Assembly: GCF_020194955.2 (NCBI RefSeq)
Contig: NZ_JAFCIY020000055.1
Location: 1 to 57,535 of the forward strand
Reading direction: 5' to 3'
DNA length: 57,535 nucleotides
Source: Desulfuromonas sp. CSMB_57
Lineage (GTDB): Bacteria > Desulfobacterota > Desulfuromonadia > Desulfuromonadales > Syntrophotaleaceae
A program made the position numbers and the translations under genes. The first letter of the stretch is position 1, and each line of letters starts with the position of its first letter. This document shows, piece by piece, positions 9,078-16,944 of this stretch. Below the pieces are notes generated by a model that saw only the letters and a list, made by a program, of their open reading frames with translations, was not told where the DNA came from and made no database searches.

Positions 9078-9587
9078 ATGTCCGATGTACGCGGTACCAA
9101 AACCGAGGCCGATCTGCAGGAATCTTTTGCCGGGGAATCCCAGGCCAATCGCAAATATCTCGCCTTTGCCGAAGCCGCCGACTGTGAAGGCTTCGCCCAG
9201 GTGGCCAAGCTGTTCCGCGCCGCGGCGGCAGCGGAAACCATTCATGCCCATGCCCATCTGCGCGCCATGGGCGGCATTGGCAGCACCCTGGAGAACCTCA
9301 AGGAGGCGGTCAGCGGCGAAACCCATGAGTTCAAGGAAATGTATCCGCCCATGATCGAGGAAGCCAAGGCCAAGGGCTTCAAGGCCGCCGAGCGCACCCT
9401 GGCTTATGCCAACGAGGTGGAAAAAGTGCATGCCGGTCTCTATCAGAAGGCCCTGGACAATCAGGGCAAGATCGAAACCGTCGACTACTATGTCTGCAAG
9501 GTCTGTGGCAATACCCTGGAAGGTCCGCCGGAAGGCCCTTGCAGCGTCTGCAAGGCTGCCAAGACGGCCTTTTTCAAAGTGGACTGA
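9078..9587 (+). CDS. Rubrerythrin
   Basis: This 169-residue protein has a ferritin-like four-helix diiron domain. E-x-x-H and E-pair segments are visible at GESQANRKYLAFAEAA, AETIHAHAH, GETHEFKEMYPPMIEEA and ANEVEKVHAGLY. A C-terminal rubredoxin-like Fe(Cys)4 site follows (YVCKVCGNTLEG...CSVCKAAK). Rubrerythrins reduce hydrogen peroxide in anaerobes using electrons from rubredoxin or NAD(P)H. AAGGAG lies upstream of the ATG. A second, separate rubrerythrin is encoded at 51273 in the oxygen-defence cluster. This one has its own strong promoter and terminator-like hairpin, so it is probably monocistronic. Confidence 0.93.
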   Translation: MSDVRGTKTEADLQESFAGESQANRKYLAFAEAADCEGFAQVAKLFRAAAAAETIHAHAHLRAMGGIGSTLENLKEAVSGETHEFKEMYPPMIEEAKAKGFKAAERTLAYANEVEKVHAGLYQKALDNQGKIETVDYYVCKVCGNTLEGPPEGPCSVCKAAKTAFFKVD

Positions 9588-9627
9588 TTTTCGACCTGCC
9601 TGGTAAAATCTTGAGGTAACCACAATC

Positions 9628-9678
9628 CGACGCAGGCGGTTCCCGGAAGAAGGAATCCGCCTGCGTCGATTGTCTTTG
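9628..9678 (+). terminator. Terminator-like hairpin after rubrerythrin
   Basis: A 12-bp perfect stem (CGACGCAGGCGG with CCGCCTGCGTCG) has a 17-base loop and is followed by ATTGTCTTT, a weak U-tract. It lies 40 bp after the rubrerythrin stop codon. Confidence 0.6.
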
Positions 9679-9714
9679 GTCTCTTCTTCATCTGCATGTT
9701 TAACGGAACCGATC

Positions 9715-10047
9715 ATGGAAAAATGCCCGCGCTGCAAAGCGGAAAAAAAAGGAAAATACTGGTGCAGCGCCTGCAAGGCGGTGTTTGTTTGCCCGATGCC
9801 CAATTGCGGCGCCACCATCTCCAATCCCGATGCCGAGGAATGCCCGCGCTGCGGCCTGCTCTTCGAAGATTACGTCAAACAGCGAAAAATTTACCGTAAG
9901 TGCCCGAAATGTAAAAAGAAACAAGGCCTCAACGAACAACGCTGCCAGCACTGCCGGTTCTGGTTCTATTGTCCGACCTGCGGCCACGCCGTAACCAGCA
10001 CCAGCGCTCTGAGCTGCCCGCGCTGCGGCACCAACCTGCAGCGCTGA
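9715..10047 (+). CDS. Small zinc-ribbon protein with repeated CxxC pairs
   Basis: The 110-residue protein is rich in Lys and Cys. It carries about eight cysteine pairs or near-pairs: CPRC, CSAC, CPMPNC, CPRC, CPKC, CQHC, CPTC and CPRC. These can build about four zinc ribbons in series. There are no membrane segments and no recognisable enzymatic domain. Such proteins usually bind nucleic acid or act as scaffolds, but nothing here identifies a partner. ATG 9715 is chosen because the protein then begins MEKCPRC. The frame is open 15 codons further upstream without support. It sits just ahead of cmoA in the same direction, with no obvious functional link. Confidence 0.65.
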   Translation: MEKCPRCKAEKKGKYWCSACKAVFVCPMPNCGATISNPDAEECPRCGLLFEDYVKQRKIYRKCPKCKKKQGLNEQRCQHCRFWFYCPTCGHAVTSTSALSCPRCGTNLQR

Positions 10048-10104
10048 GCTGCCGGGCGTTCTCAACCCTTGTCCGCTGTCCGCCCATCCGCGGCCCCATT
10101 GCCC

Positions 10105-10830
10105 ATGACCCGAGATGATTTGTTTTCCCGGCCGCAACAGCCGGTACCCCCATTCGAATTCAACGAGGCTGTCGTCCAGGTCTTCGACGACATGATCCAT
10201 CGTTCGGTGCCCTGCTATCAGGAACTGATATGCCGCCAGGCGCAACTGGCGGCGCACTTCCACCAGCCGGGCACGGTCATCTATGACCTGGGTTGTTCCA
10301 CGGGAAATCTGCTGCGGGCCCTGCACGCTGCAATGGCCGGGCGCGCCTTCCATCTGGTGGGGGTCGACAATTCGGCAGCCATGCTGGGGGTCTGTCGAGA
10401 ACGACTGCCGGCCTGCGATCCCCACCAGCAGATCGAACTGCTGGAGGCGGATATTCGGGAAATCGATTTTGCGCCGGCCTCGGTGTTCATTCTCAACCTG
10501 ACCCTGCAATTCATTCCGCCGCAGGACCGGGATGGGCTGCTGCGACGCATCAGCCAGGCGCTGCGACCGGGAGGCGTGTTGCTGTTGACGGAAAAGGTTC
10601 GGCACGAGGATCCCCGCCTGGATGTACTGCAGCAGGATTTCTATGTGCGCTTCAAGGAAGAGAACGGCTATTCGGCCCTGGAGATCAGCCAGAAACGGGC
10701 TGCCCTGGAAAAGGTGCTGGTCCCTGAAACCGTGCCCACTCACCAGCAGCGCCTCCGTCAGGCCGGGTTTTCCGGCATTGACATCTGGCTGAAATGGTTC
10801 AATTTCGCCGCCTTCATCGGCCTGCGATGA
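10105..10830 (+). CDS. cmoA: Carboxy-S-adenosyl-L-methionine synthase
   Basis: CmoA converts SAM and prephenate into carboxy-SAM, the donor used by CmoB to make 5-carboxymethoxyuridine at tRNA wobble position 34. The 241-residue protein aligns with the E. coli enzyme as recalled: TRDDLFS start, [11 protein letters not shown], the SAM-binding [22 protein letters not shown]-like strand, [10 protein letters not shown] and [12 protein letters not shown] near the C terminus. ATG 10105 gives the family N terminus; the open TTG 36 bases upstream is rejected. The stop overlaps the cmoB start (ATGA), so the pair is translationally coupled. Confidence 0.95.
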   Translation: MTRDDLFSRPQQPVPPFEFNEAVVQVFDDMIHRSVPCYQELICRQAQLAAHFHQPGTVIYDLGCSTGNLLRALHAAMAGRAFHLVGVDNSAAMLGVCRERLPACDPHQQIELLEADIREIDFAPASVFILNLTLQFIPPQDRDGLLRRISQALRPGGVLLLTEKVRHEDPRLDVLQQDFYVRFKEENGYSALEISQKRAALEKVLVPETVPTHQQRLRQAGFSGIDIWLKWFNFAAFIGLR

Positions 10831-11810
10831 CGGTCCTGATGGAAACCCTGCAAAACGCCGCGGCGGCCCTGGGGTCCGGCTCCTGGCAACCGGAGCTGGC
10901 GGCCCGCCTCGAACAACGGGGCGCGCAACTGCGGCACCGGGACGGCAACGTGCGGCGGCTGCTGGGGCGCCTGGCCGAGGCGCCGAGGTTGCAACCCAGC
11001 CGTCTGGATCTGGCTGCAGGGCGGGTGGTCATCGGGGCGCCGGAGGATCTCGGCGCATGGCCGCAAGCGGCCCTGCATGATCTGCTGATGGCCTTCCGCC
11101 CCTGGCGCAAGGGCCCGCTGCGACTGTTCGGCATCGACGTGGACAGCGAATGGCGTTCCGACCTGAAATGGAACCGTTTCAAGGATCATATCGCCCCCCT
11201 GGCCGGCCGGCGGATTCTGGACATCGGCAGCAGTTGCGGCTACTATCTGTTTCGGATGGCGGCGCACCAGCCGGACCTGGCTCTGGGCCTGGAACCCTAC
11301 CCGCCCTTTTTCTGCCAGTACCTGCTGCTGCAGGGCTGGTTGCGGCAGCCTCGGGTCCACTGCCTGCCCCTGAAGCTGGAGGAGCTGCCGGCCATGGACG
11401 GCCGTTTCGATACGGTCTTTCACATGGGGGTGCTCTATCATCAACGCTCGCCCCACGATGCCCTGAATCGCTTGGCATCCCTGCTACGTCCCGGTGGCGA
11501 GTTGGTGCTGGAAACCCTGGTGCTGGACGGTGAGGACGATTTGGCCCTCTGCCCCCGCAACCGTTACGCCAAGATGGGCAACGTGTTTTTCCTGCCGACG
11601 GTGCCCCTGCTCATGACCTGGCTGCAGCGAGCCGGATTTCAGCGGGTGCGCTGTCTCGACAAGAGTTGGACGACGGCCGAAGAGCAGCGTCGCACTCCCT
11701 GGATCAACACCGAGTCCCTGGCCGACTTTCTCCATCCGGCCGATGCGCGGCGCACCGTGGAGGGCTACCAAGCCCCCCTGCGGGCGGTGCTGCTGGCCGA
11801 GCGGCGCTGA
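10827..11810 (+). CDS. cmoB: tRNA U34 carboxymethyltransferase
   Basis: CmoB transfers the carboxymethyl group from carboxy-SAM to 5-hydroxyuridine-34 of tRNA, giving cmo5U. The 327-residue protein has the CmoB core: [16 protein letters not shown], the SAM-pocket [54 protein letters not shown] and [12 protein letters not shown]. It is slightly variable at the N terminus. ATG 10827 overlaps the cmoA stop. The 5-hydroxyuridine precursor can be made by a U32-type enzyme, and a U32-family gene lies at 18835 in the same window, so a complete cmo5U route is plausible. Confidence 0.95.
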   Translation: MTVLMETLQNAAAALGSGSWQPELAARLEQRGAQLRHRDGNVRRLLGRLAEAPRLQPSRLDLAAGRVVIGAPEDLGAWPQAALHDLLMAFRPWRKGPLRLFGIDVDSEWRSDLKWNRFKDHIAPLAGRRILDIGSSCGYYLFRMAAHQPDLALGLEPYPPFFCQYLLLQGWLRQPRVHCLPLKLEELPAMDGRFDTVFHMGVLYHQRSPHDALNRLASLLRPGGELVLETLVLDGEDDLALCPRNRYAKMGNVFFLPTVPLLMTWLQRAGFQRVRCLDKSWTTAEEQRRTPWINTESLADFLHPADARRTVEGYQAPLRAVLLAERR

Positions 11811-11857
11811 CCCGTTTTTCCGGTAATCCCATTGCAACCCGAACCAAGGAGCCCATC

Positions 11858-12046
11858 ATGCCCATCATCACCCTCGGTATTTCCCCCCAGTCGACGGAAG
11901 TCAAAGAGCAGCTCATGGCCCGGCTGACCGCCGCCGCCGCCGAGGTCACCGGCATCCCGGCCGAGAAGTTCATCGTCATCATCGATGAAAATTCCAAGGA
12001 AAACATCGGTGTCGGCGGGGTGCCCCTGTCGAAGCTGCAGCCCTGA
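11858..12046 (+). CDS. 4-oxalocrotonate tautomerase-family protein (DmpI-like)
   Basis: This 62-residue protein has the tautomerase layout: MPIITLGIS puts the catalytic proline at position 1 after Met removal, followed by an amphipathic helix (EQLMARLTAAAAEVTGI) and the strand KFIVIIDENSKENIGVGG. Length is typical for hexameric 4-OT subunits. AAGGAG lies 7 bases before ATG. It is a lone gene, so the physiological keto-enol substrate is unknown. A dispersed repeat follows it immediately. Confidence 0.8.
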   Translation: MPIITLGISPQSTEVKEQLMARLTAAAAEVTGIPAEKFIVIIDENSKENIGVGGVPLSKLQP

Positions 12047-12087
12047 GGACCGTTTTCGCCCTGTTACCGTTCAGCAAACCTGGACAA

Positions 12088-12190
12088 GGGTCTCGGGGCG
12101 TTCAGGCAAAGGGCCGCATGAACCCATCCCTGGGGCTTGGCCGGCGCCATCCGGGCACCAGACACCCTCTGCCTGAACGCCCCGAGACCC
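12088..12190 (-). repeat. Dispersed hairpin repeat, copy B (inverted orientation)
   Basis: The element runs opposite to copies A, C and D. Its ends form the longest perfect stem of the family: 21 bp starting GGGTCTCGGGGCGTTCAGG, then one mismatch and AGGG. The arms carry GTTCAGGC, which no other copy has, whereas the core (CGCATGAACCCATCCC...GCGCCATCCGGGC on this strand) matches the others. It separates the tautomerase and flavin reductase-like genes. Confidence 0.85.
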
Positions 12191-12238
12191 ATTAGCGCCC
12201 CAGTTACTTCACCGAAGTTTTTGCTCAAGGAGGAACCC

Positions 12239-12805
12239 GTGAAACAGTCCCTGGGAGCCAACACCCTGGCCCAGCCCGCCCCCGTTTGGCTCATCGGCAG
12301 TTACGATGCCGCCGGCCGCCCGAACCTGGCGACCATCGCCTGGGGCGGCATCTGCTGCTCCAAGCCGCCCTGCGCCGCCATTGCCCTGCGGCCGGCCACC
12401 TACACCCACGGCAACATCCTGCAGCGCAAGGCCTTCACCATCAACATCGCCACCGAGGCTTTCGGCCGCCAGGCCGATTACTGCGGCATCGCCTCGGGTC
12501 GGGATACGGACAAGTTCGCCGCCACCGGCTTCACGGCAGTAAAAAGCGAACTGGTAAACGCGCCCTATGTCGAAGAGCTGCCCCTGATCGTCGAATGCCG
12601 CCTGGTGCAGACCGTCGAAGTCGGCGGCCACACCCAATTCATCGGTGAAATCGTCGACGTCAAGGCCGACAGCGCCATCCTTTCCGACCAGGGTATTCCC
12701 GACATTGAAAAGGTCCGGCCCATGATCTTCACCCCCGTGATCCGCACCTATCACGGCGTCGGCCCCTACCTGGGCCAGGCCTTCCAGATCGGCAAGGAGC
12801 TCTGA
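12239..12805 (+). CDS. Flavin reductase-like FMN-binding split-barrel protein
   Basis: The 188-residue protein matches the DIM6/NTAB-type flavin reductase-like domain. PAPVWLIGSYDAAGRPNLAT starts the barrel, then WGGICCSKPPC, ALRPATYTHGNI, FTINIATE and ECRLVQTVEVGGHTQFIGEIVDV. Such proteins bind FMN and reduce small substrates, or partner with oxygenases and flavoproteins. GTG 12239 is selected because AAGGAGG lies 5 bases upstream. The open frame further upstream runs into the dispersed repeat and is spurious. A strong intrinsic terminator follows. Confidence 0.85.
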   Translation: MKQSLGANTLAQPAPVWLIGSYDAAGRPNLATIAWGGICCSKPPCAAIALRPATYTHGNILQRKAFTINIATEAFGRQADYCGIASGRDTDKFAATGFTAVKSELVNAPYVEELPLIVECRLVQTVEVGGHTQFIGEIVDVKADSAILSDQGIPDIEKVRPMIFTPVIRTYHGVGPYLGQAFQIGKEL

Positions 12806-12808
12806 ACA

Positions 12809-12840
12809 CCAGGGGCGGAATCATCGCCCCTGGCTTTTCC
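12809..12840 (+). terminator. Intrinsic terminator after flavin reductase-like gene
   Basis: A perfect 9-bp stem (CCAGGGGCG with CGCCCCTGG) encloses a 7-base loop and is followed by CTTTTCC. It lies just after the stop codon at 12805 and before the convergent GemA-like gene. Confidence 0.75.
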
Positions 12841-12850
12841 ATTGCCATCT

Positions 12851-13279
12851 TCAAACCCGCTCCAGCCACTGCTTCAGGGCTTCGATTACCACCGTGGCCT
12901 GGCGGACGTCGAGACGGCGCAGATCGCCGACGCCGGTCATGCGTTTGGCAAAACGCGCCAAGGCGCTCCAGCCGGGGTTGCGCACGGCTCCGCGCCGGTG
13001 CAGCTCCAGCCACAGCTCGCGGGCCTTCCAGACCATGGGCGGCAGGGGCCGCTGGGCGGTGCGCGGCAGGCGCGGGCGCCAGCCGAGTTCGCTCAACCGT
13101 TCCAGCAATTGCTGCAATTCGGCATCGCTGAGTTGGGCCGCCGACTCCCGGCCTTCGGCCACGGAGCGGACCACCGCCCGGTAATCGGCATCATCGAGCC
13201 CGAGTTCCTTCTTGGCGATATGGATCTTGGCCAACGCCCGCCGGCGGAATTCCGGATCCTGGCTGCGCTGTTCGCTCAT
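12851..13279 (-). CDS. Mu gp16/GemA-like regulatory protein (solitary)
   Basis: The 142-residue protein has the Mu gp16 (GemA) family pattern. The N-terminal RRALAKIHIAKKELGLDDAD and YRAVV segment is followed by a Ser/Ala-rich spacer, and the C terminus contains VWKARELWLELHRRGAV...GWSALARFAKRMTG. In phage Mu, GemA is an early regulator affecting host gene expression and supercoiling. No other Mu-like genes are seen on either side, so this is either a phage remnant or a domesticated gene. ATG 13279 follows a GGGAG site on the minus strand. It converges with the flavin reductase-like gene. Confidence 0.75.
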   Translation of the reverse strand: MSEQRSQDPEFRRRALAKIHIAKKELGLDDADYRAVVRSVAEGRESAAQLSDAELQQLLERLSELGWRPRLPRTAQRPLPPMVWKARELWLELHRRGAVRNPGWSALARFAKRMTGVGDLRRLDVRQATVVIEALKQWLERV

Positions 13280-13412
13280 CAATGACTCCCTTGTCTGGCC
13301 CAGTTGCCCAGCGGAACCTCACTACCAGGCAATTCTCCGAGACCAACCGCCTGCTCTCCTTGCCAAACCAGAACCTTTGGCTAAACTCCAACAAAGCAAA
13401 GGAGAGTTATCC

Positions 13413-13952
13413 ATGTGGCAATTCAATGTGCTGGTCACCATGGCTCAGGACGGGCGCTACAGTCATATGCTGGCGGAGCTGGCGCCCTGGGGGGAATTCC
13501 ACAAGACCGAGTTCCATGGCGTGGCCTTGGGGCGAGTCGCAGACCCGGAAGCGTTTCTGGAAACCATCCGCAGCCGTCGCGCGGAATCCCCCGCGGCCTT
13601 TCGCAACCTGGGGCGCGTGGTGCCCTTTGTCAGGACCTTCGTCTTCGACCTGGACGATTTTCTGGCCCGGGCCTGCGAAACCATCCGGGATTTTTTACCG
13701 CAGCTGGCAGAGCAGTGCTTTCACGTCCGCCTGGAGCGGCGCGGACTGAAAGGCCGCATCGTTTCGCCGGACATTGAACAGGCCCTGGATACCTACATCA
13801 TCGACGAACTGGCCGATCTGGGCCATGACGCGCGCGTGGATTTCGACTACAGCGATGTGGTCATCGCCATCGAAACCGTCGGCACGCGCTGCGGCATCGG
13901 TTTCATCACCCGCGACATGAGCGAACGCTTCCCCTTTGTCCGGGTGGATTGA
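13413..13952 (+). CDS. THUMP-domain-like protein
   Basis: The 179-residue protein begins MWQFNVLVTMAQDGRYSHM. Its C-terminal half resembles a stand-alone THUMP domain: FHVRLERRGLKGRIVSPDIE, ALDTYIIDEL and RVDFDYSDVVIAIETVGTRCGIGFI. THUMP domains bind the 3' end of tRNA and are normally fused to modification enzymes. Here no catalytic domain is present, so it may be an adaptor, as in the tRNA acetylation cofactor family. AAGGAGAG precedes ATG. Assignment rests on pattern recognition only. Confidence 0.6.
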   Translation: MWQFNVLVTMAQDGRYSHMLAELAPWGEFHKTEFHGVALGRVADPEAFLETIRSRRAESPAAFRNLGRVVPFVRTFVFDLDDFLARACETIRDFLPQLAEQCFHVRLERRGLKGRIVSPDIEQALDTYIIDELADLGHDARVDFDYSDVVIAIETVGTRCGIGFITRDMSERFPFVRVD

Positions 13953-13964
13953 GGATGTGTCGAA

Positions 13965-14840
13965 TTATCCCTGGTCGCCGGGTGCCAGCCCGTTTCGAAG
14001 CAGGCGCAGAAACAGTTCCAAGGCTTCGGGCGGCGCCACCCCGCGGCGTTGCACAAAAAAGATCGGCAGCTGGGCAAATGGGCCGGGCAGGGGATGCAGC
14101 GAAACCAGGGAACGATAGGGTTCGCGATCCACAAAGGAGTACGGCAGCACTGTCACGCCCATGCCGGCCGCCACGCAACTGAGGATGGCATCCAGGGTTC
14201 CGAACTCGATGACGTTGTCCGGAACGCAACGCGCGGCGGCCAGCCAGTCTTCAAACCGTCGTCGGCAGGAACATCCCTGCCGGTAAACCAGCACCGTGCG
14301 ACAGTCCTTGGGCTGCAGCCGGCAGTTGGTGGCACAACTGATGGCTACCAGCTCCTCCACCAGGATCTCTTCCCCGACGATGTCGTTGTGATGTACAGGC
14401 CCTCCGACCAAGGCCCCTTCGACCGTAAAATCGAGGACCTGACGAACCATTTCGCTGCTGGCACCGGTGGCCAGACGCAATTCCACCTCCGGATAGTGGC
14501 GATGGTAACTGGCCAGTATCGCCGGCAGATGCACCGCGGCCGCCGTATCCATGGCCCCCAGACGCAGCAGGCCGCTGGGACATCCCGCCGGCCGGAGTGC
14601 GGCCTGGGCTTCCTCCAGCAGACGTTTCACCGAACGGGCGTAGGGCAGCAACTGCAAACCCGCCGCCGTCGGCACCATGCCACGGCGATTGCGGTGAAAC
14701 AGGACCACGCCCAACTGCTTTTCCAGTTTGCGGATATGCGAAGTGACGTTGGACTGGACGCAATGAAGCTTTTCCGCGGCCCGGGTCACCCCACCTTCTT
14801 CAGCGACCGCCAGAAACATGCGCAAAGCCGTCGAATCCAT
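13965..14840 (-). CDS. LysR-family transcriptional regulator
   Basis: The 291-residue protein starts with a winged helix-turn-helix (LRMFLAVAEEGGVTRAAEKL, HCVQSNVTSHIRKLEKQLGV, LFHRNRRGM). A periplasmic-binding-like effector domain spans about residue 90 to the end. LysR regulators usually control a divergent gene and themselves. The neighbouring divergent gene is the MoaD-like gene at 14978, and a dyad lies between them. The effector is unknown; the Cys-containing segment SCATNCRLQ in the effector domain is not a recognised site. Confidence 0.93.
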   Translation of the reverse strand: MDSTALRMFLAVAEEGGVTRAAEKLHCVQSNVTSHIRKLEKQLGVVLFHRNRRGMVPTAAGLQLLPYARSVKRLLEEAQAALRPAGCPSGLLRLGAMDTAAAVHLPAILASYHRHYPEVELRLATGASSEMVRQVLDFTVEGALVGGPVHHNDIVGEEILVEELVAISCATNCRLQPKDCRTVLVYRQGCSCRRRFEDWLAAARCVPDNVIEFGTLDAILSCVAAGMGVTVLPYSFVDREPYRSLVSLHPLPGPFAQLPIFFVQRRGVAPPEALELFLRLLRNGLAPGDQG

Positions 14841-14872
14841 GCTCGCCCCTTAACATCTGTTATTTTGATGGC

Positions 14873-14891
14873 ATGAATCGATTATATTCAT
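14873..14891. promoter_or_regulatory. Candidate LysR operator (ATGAAT-N7-ATTCAT dyad)
   Basis: A perfect 6-bp inverted repeat with a 7-bp spacer lies 33 bp upstream of the LysR start. It directly abuts the -35 of the divergent promoter. The 19-bp span and position fit a LysR-type binding site. Assignment to this regulator is inferred from location. Confidence 0.5.
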
Positions 14892-14921
14892 TTGACGTGA
14901 TTTTTCCAAGCCCCTTATAAT
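14892..14921 (+). promoter_or_regulatory. Promoter for MoaD-like gene
   Basis: TTGACG (14892-14897) and a perfect TATAAT (14916-14921) are separated by 18 bp, 57 bp ahead of the ATG. The preceding LysR dyad touches the -35, the usual geometry for activation or repression by a LysR protein. Confidence 0.65.
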
Positions 14922-14977
14922 AGGCAGGTATCGGCCCTATTGGCTCTCTGCCCGCATCCTTACGGAGGTTGTCACCC

Positions 14978-15292
14978 ATGAGCCCGACCCCCAACACCAA
15001 GATCCGCATGTTCGGCTTCCTCGACGCCGCCCGCAAAGCCGCCGGCCTGCCCACTCCGACGGAGGTCTATATTCCCCCCGAGGGCGTGGTCGCCGAGGAC
15101 CTCGCCAGGGAACTGCAATTGCCTTTCGACAAAATCGAGGGCGTGTTCGTCAACCATTTCGTTTATCCCCTGGACAAACTCATCATGCCCGGAGATCGGG
15201 TGGGCTTCGTCTCCACCGGGGTGCCCGGCCCGCACCGATACTCCCTCGGCATCCATCGCGCCGGCAAGGAAACGGTCAAAAAACACGACTGA
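14978..15292 (+). CDS. MoaD/ThiS-like beta-grasp protein lacking terminal GlyGly
   Basis: The 104-residue protein resembles the ubiquitin-like beta-grasp fold used by MoaD and ThiS: KIRMFGFLDAARKAAG, VVAEDLARELQL, EGVFVNHFVYPLDKLIMPGDRVGFV. The L-D-x-x-x-x-x-G-D-R-V segment is characteristic. However, the chain continues past it and ends in KKHD, not the GlyGly needed for adenylation and sulfur transfer. It may be a binding-only paralogue, as in ubiquitin-like domains fused to Mut7-C. GGAGG precedes ATG 14978. It is divergent from the LysR gene and likely controlled by it. Confidence 0.65.
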   Translation: MSPTPNTKIRMFGFLDAARKAAGLPTPTEVYIPPEGVVAEDLARELQLPFDKIEGVFVNHFVYPLDKLIMPGDRVGFVSTGVPGPHRYSLGIHRAGKETVKKHD

Positions 15293-15307
15293 TCTTTCCG
15301 TTGTGGA

Positions 15308-15345
15308 CAAAAAAATACGCGCTGCTCAGGAGGCCGGGCAGCGCG
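15308..15345 (-). terminator. Intrinsic terminator for DUF3793 gene
   Basis: The CGCGCTGC/GCAGCGCG 8-bp stem is followed, on the minus strand, by TATTTTTTTGTCC. It sits about 170 bp beyond the DUF3793 stop codon and may also block antisense transcription into the MoaD-like gene. The rest of the 15293-15515 gap shows nothing recognisable. Confidence 0.7.
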
Positions 15346-15515
15346 CCAATTTGGGGATGGGTTTGGTACGGCCGGCACGACCCGCCGACCGTATGGTTGA
15401 AGTGTAATAGTCCGGCTGTCCTTTTGCCATGTACCTTTTCGCACAATTGATGGGATACGCCCACAGGGCAGGCTGTGGCTTTGAACAGACTGCCCTGTGG
15501 ACAGAGCTTTGACTG

Positions 15516-16205
15516 TCAGGCGCTGGCCGCCCAAGGCTGCGGAAGAGGCTCCCAGCCTAGCCGGCTCTCCATCAGACAACGACAGGGATCGTTCCCATTT
15601 TCCAATTCCTGCGCCATGCGTCGCCGGCAGGCGCGATGGCAGGCCGCAAGTTCAAGGCTCCTATCCGGACGACCATATATCTTCCACGGACCGGGACTGC
15701 TGAAGGGAATCGCCGCCCAGCCCATGAAGCCTGCCACATCCTTCAGGGGATAACCCAGGAAGATGCCTATTTCATGGGGAAAATCCTCCTGCTCAAAGCG
15801 CCGGGACAATAAATCCAGAGCATCCCGGCTGTTGCCGAAGGGCGCATAACCGGCCCGCCTCAGAAAATTCCTGACCCTCCCGCTGCACAACAAGGTCTCC
15901 AGCAAATCCGGACGATAAAGATATATCAGCACGCTGCCGGTACCGTGGCGCAGTTCCTCTGCGGCCAAAGGGCTGTTTTTCAGCAACCCGGTTCCGTATC
16001 GCCGCCAGAGTCGCAGCAGATTGCGACCGCAGGGATGAACCTTGTCATGAATCGTCACCAGGTTGCCAGGCTTGACCCCTGCCAGGACCTCGGCGGCGTG
16101 AAAGGCAATAAAGGCGGAGAGACAGGCACGGTCATCCGCCAGACGGCTCGCCATTCTTGTCCAGAATCCGGGACTGCAGGGACCTTTCATTTTTTGTTTG
16201 TCCAT
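15516..16205 (-). CDS. DUF3793 family protein
   Basis: The 229-residue protein matches the DUF3793 pattern, with a basic Cys-containing N-terminal half (VHPCGRNLLRLWRRYGTGL) and the hallmark EIGIFLGYPLKDVAGFMG. A Cys-rich tail follows (LAACHRACRRRM...NDPCRC). No enzyme function is established; relatives often lie near iron-uptake or flavodoxin genes in anaerobes. ATG 16205 (MDKQKMKG) is preferred to an in-frame ATG 20 codons upstream because it follows AAAGGTTGGG and a well-placed promoter. No signal peptide is seen. Confidence 0.75.
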   Translation of the reverse strand: MDKQKMKGPCSPGFWTRMASRLADDRACLSAFIAFHAAEVLAGVKPGNLVTIHDKVHPCGRNLLRLWRRYGTGLLKNSPLAAEELRHGTGSVLIYLYRPDLLETLLCSGRVRNFLRRAGYAPFGNSRDALDLLSRRFEQEDFPHEIGIFLGYPLKDVAGFMGWAAIPFSSPGPWKIYGRPDRSLELAACHRACRRRMAQELENGNDPCRCLMESRLGWEPLPQPWAASA

Positions 16206-16236
16206 GGCCCAACCTTTTTGGTTTTGAATTTCCTTT

Positions 16237-16265
16237 TCAATATCATGGTTGACAAAAGCCGTCAA
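16237..16265 (-). promoter_or_regulatory. Promoter for DUF3793 gene
   Basis: On the minus strand TTGACG (16265-16260) and TATTGA (16242-16237) are separated by 17 bp, placing transcription start about 25 bp ahead of ATG 16205. The ATG at 16265 would fall inside this promoter, which supports the downstream start. Confidence 0.55.
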
Positions 16266-16447
16266 GTACCAAGATTTGGATCATGGCCACTGCCTACCCG
16301 CCCAGCGATGCCCGGATAAAACCCATCACCATCCGGTTGACGAACGGTGATGGGATGATAACCATTTAAATATGAAAGCAGTGACGCCCTTCCCCCTTGG
16401 AGTGGAGGGTGCTGCTGACCATATCCACCTATCCAGGGAGATTCCAT

Positions 16448-16903
16448 ATGCGCGTGGGGGAATTGTGCAACCGGGAGGTCGTGGTCGCGGATCGGTCCAT
16501 GTCGGTACCGGAGGGAGCCCGGCTGATGCGCCAGCATCATGTCGGCGATCTGGTCATTGTTGAGGAACATGGAGAGCGGTGTTTCCCGGTCGGCATCGTC
16601 ACGGACCGGGATCTGGTGGTGGAAGTCCTGGCCAACAACCTGGCGCCGGAGACCCTGTCCTTGGGCGATATCATGACCTTCGATCTGATCACGGCAAGGG
16701 AGGACGATGACCCACTGGACATCATCAAGCGCATGCGGGACAAGGGCATCCGGCGGATGCCGGTGGTGACGGAATCGGGTTGCCTGGTCGGCATCCTCAC
16801 CATGGACGATGTGCTGGACCTGATTGCCGAGCAACTTGCTGATTTGGTCATCCTGGTCGGCCGGGAACAGCGTCGGGAAGTGGACCGTCAACCCCCGGAG
16901 TGA
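16448..16903 (+). CDS. CBS-domain pair protein
   Basis: The 151-residue protein consists almost entirely of two CBS motifs (MRVGELCNREVVVADRSMSV to TDRDLVVEVL, and LGDIMTFDLITAREDDD to LTMDDVLDLI). A CBS pair forms a Bateman module that binds adenine nucleotides and senses energy state or redox ligands. There is no attached effector domain, so it must act on a partner. AGGGAG precedes ATG 16448. It converges with the patatin-like gene; a CATCCTG/CAGGATG inverted repeat lies in the short gap. Confidence 0.88.
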   Translation: MRVGELCNREVVVADRSMSVPEGARLMRQHHVGDLVIVEEHGERCFPVGIVTDRDLVVEVLANNLAPETLSLGDIMTFDLITAREDDDPLDIIKRMRDKGIRRMPVVTESGCLVGILTMDDVLDLIAEQLADLVILVGREQRREVDRQPPE

Positions 16904-16944
16904 CCGACATCCTGGCACGCATCCGCGCGGCATCAGGATGCCCT

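Noticed and set aside
12851-13279. Mu-like prophage
   Set aside because: No transposase, portal, tail or other phage gene flanks the GemA-like gene.
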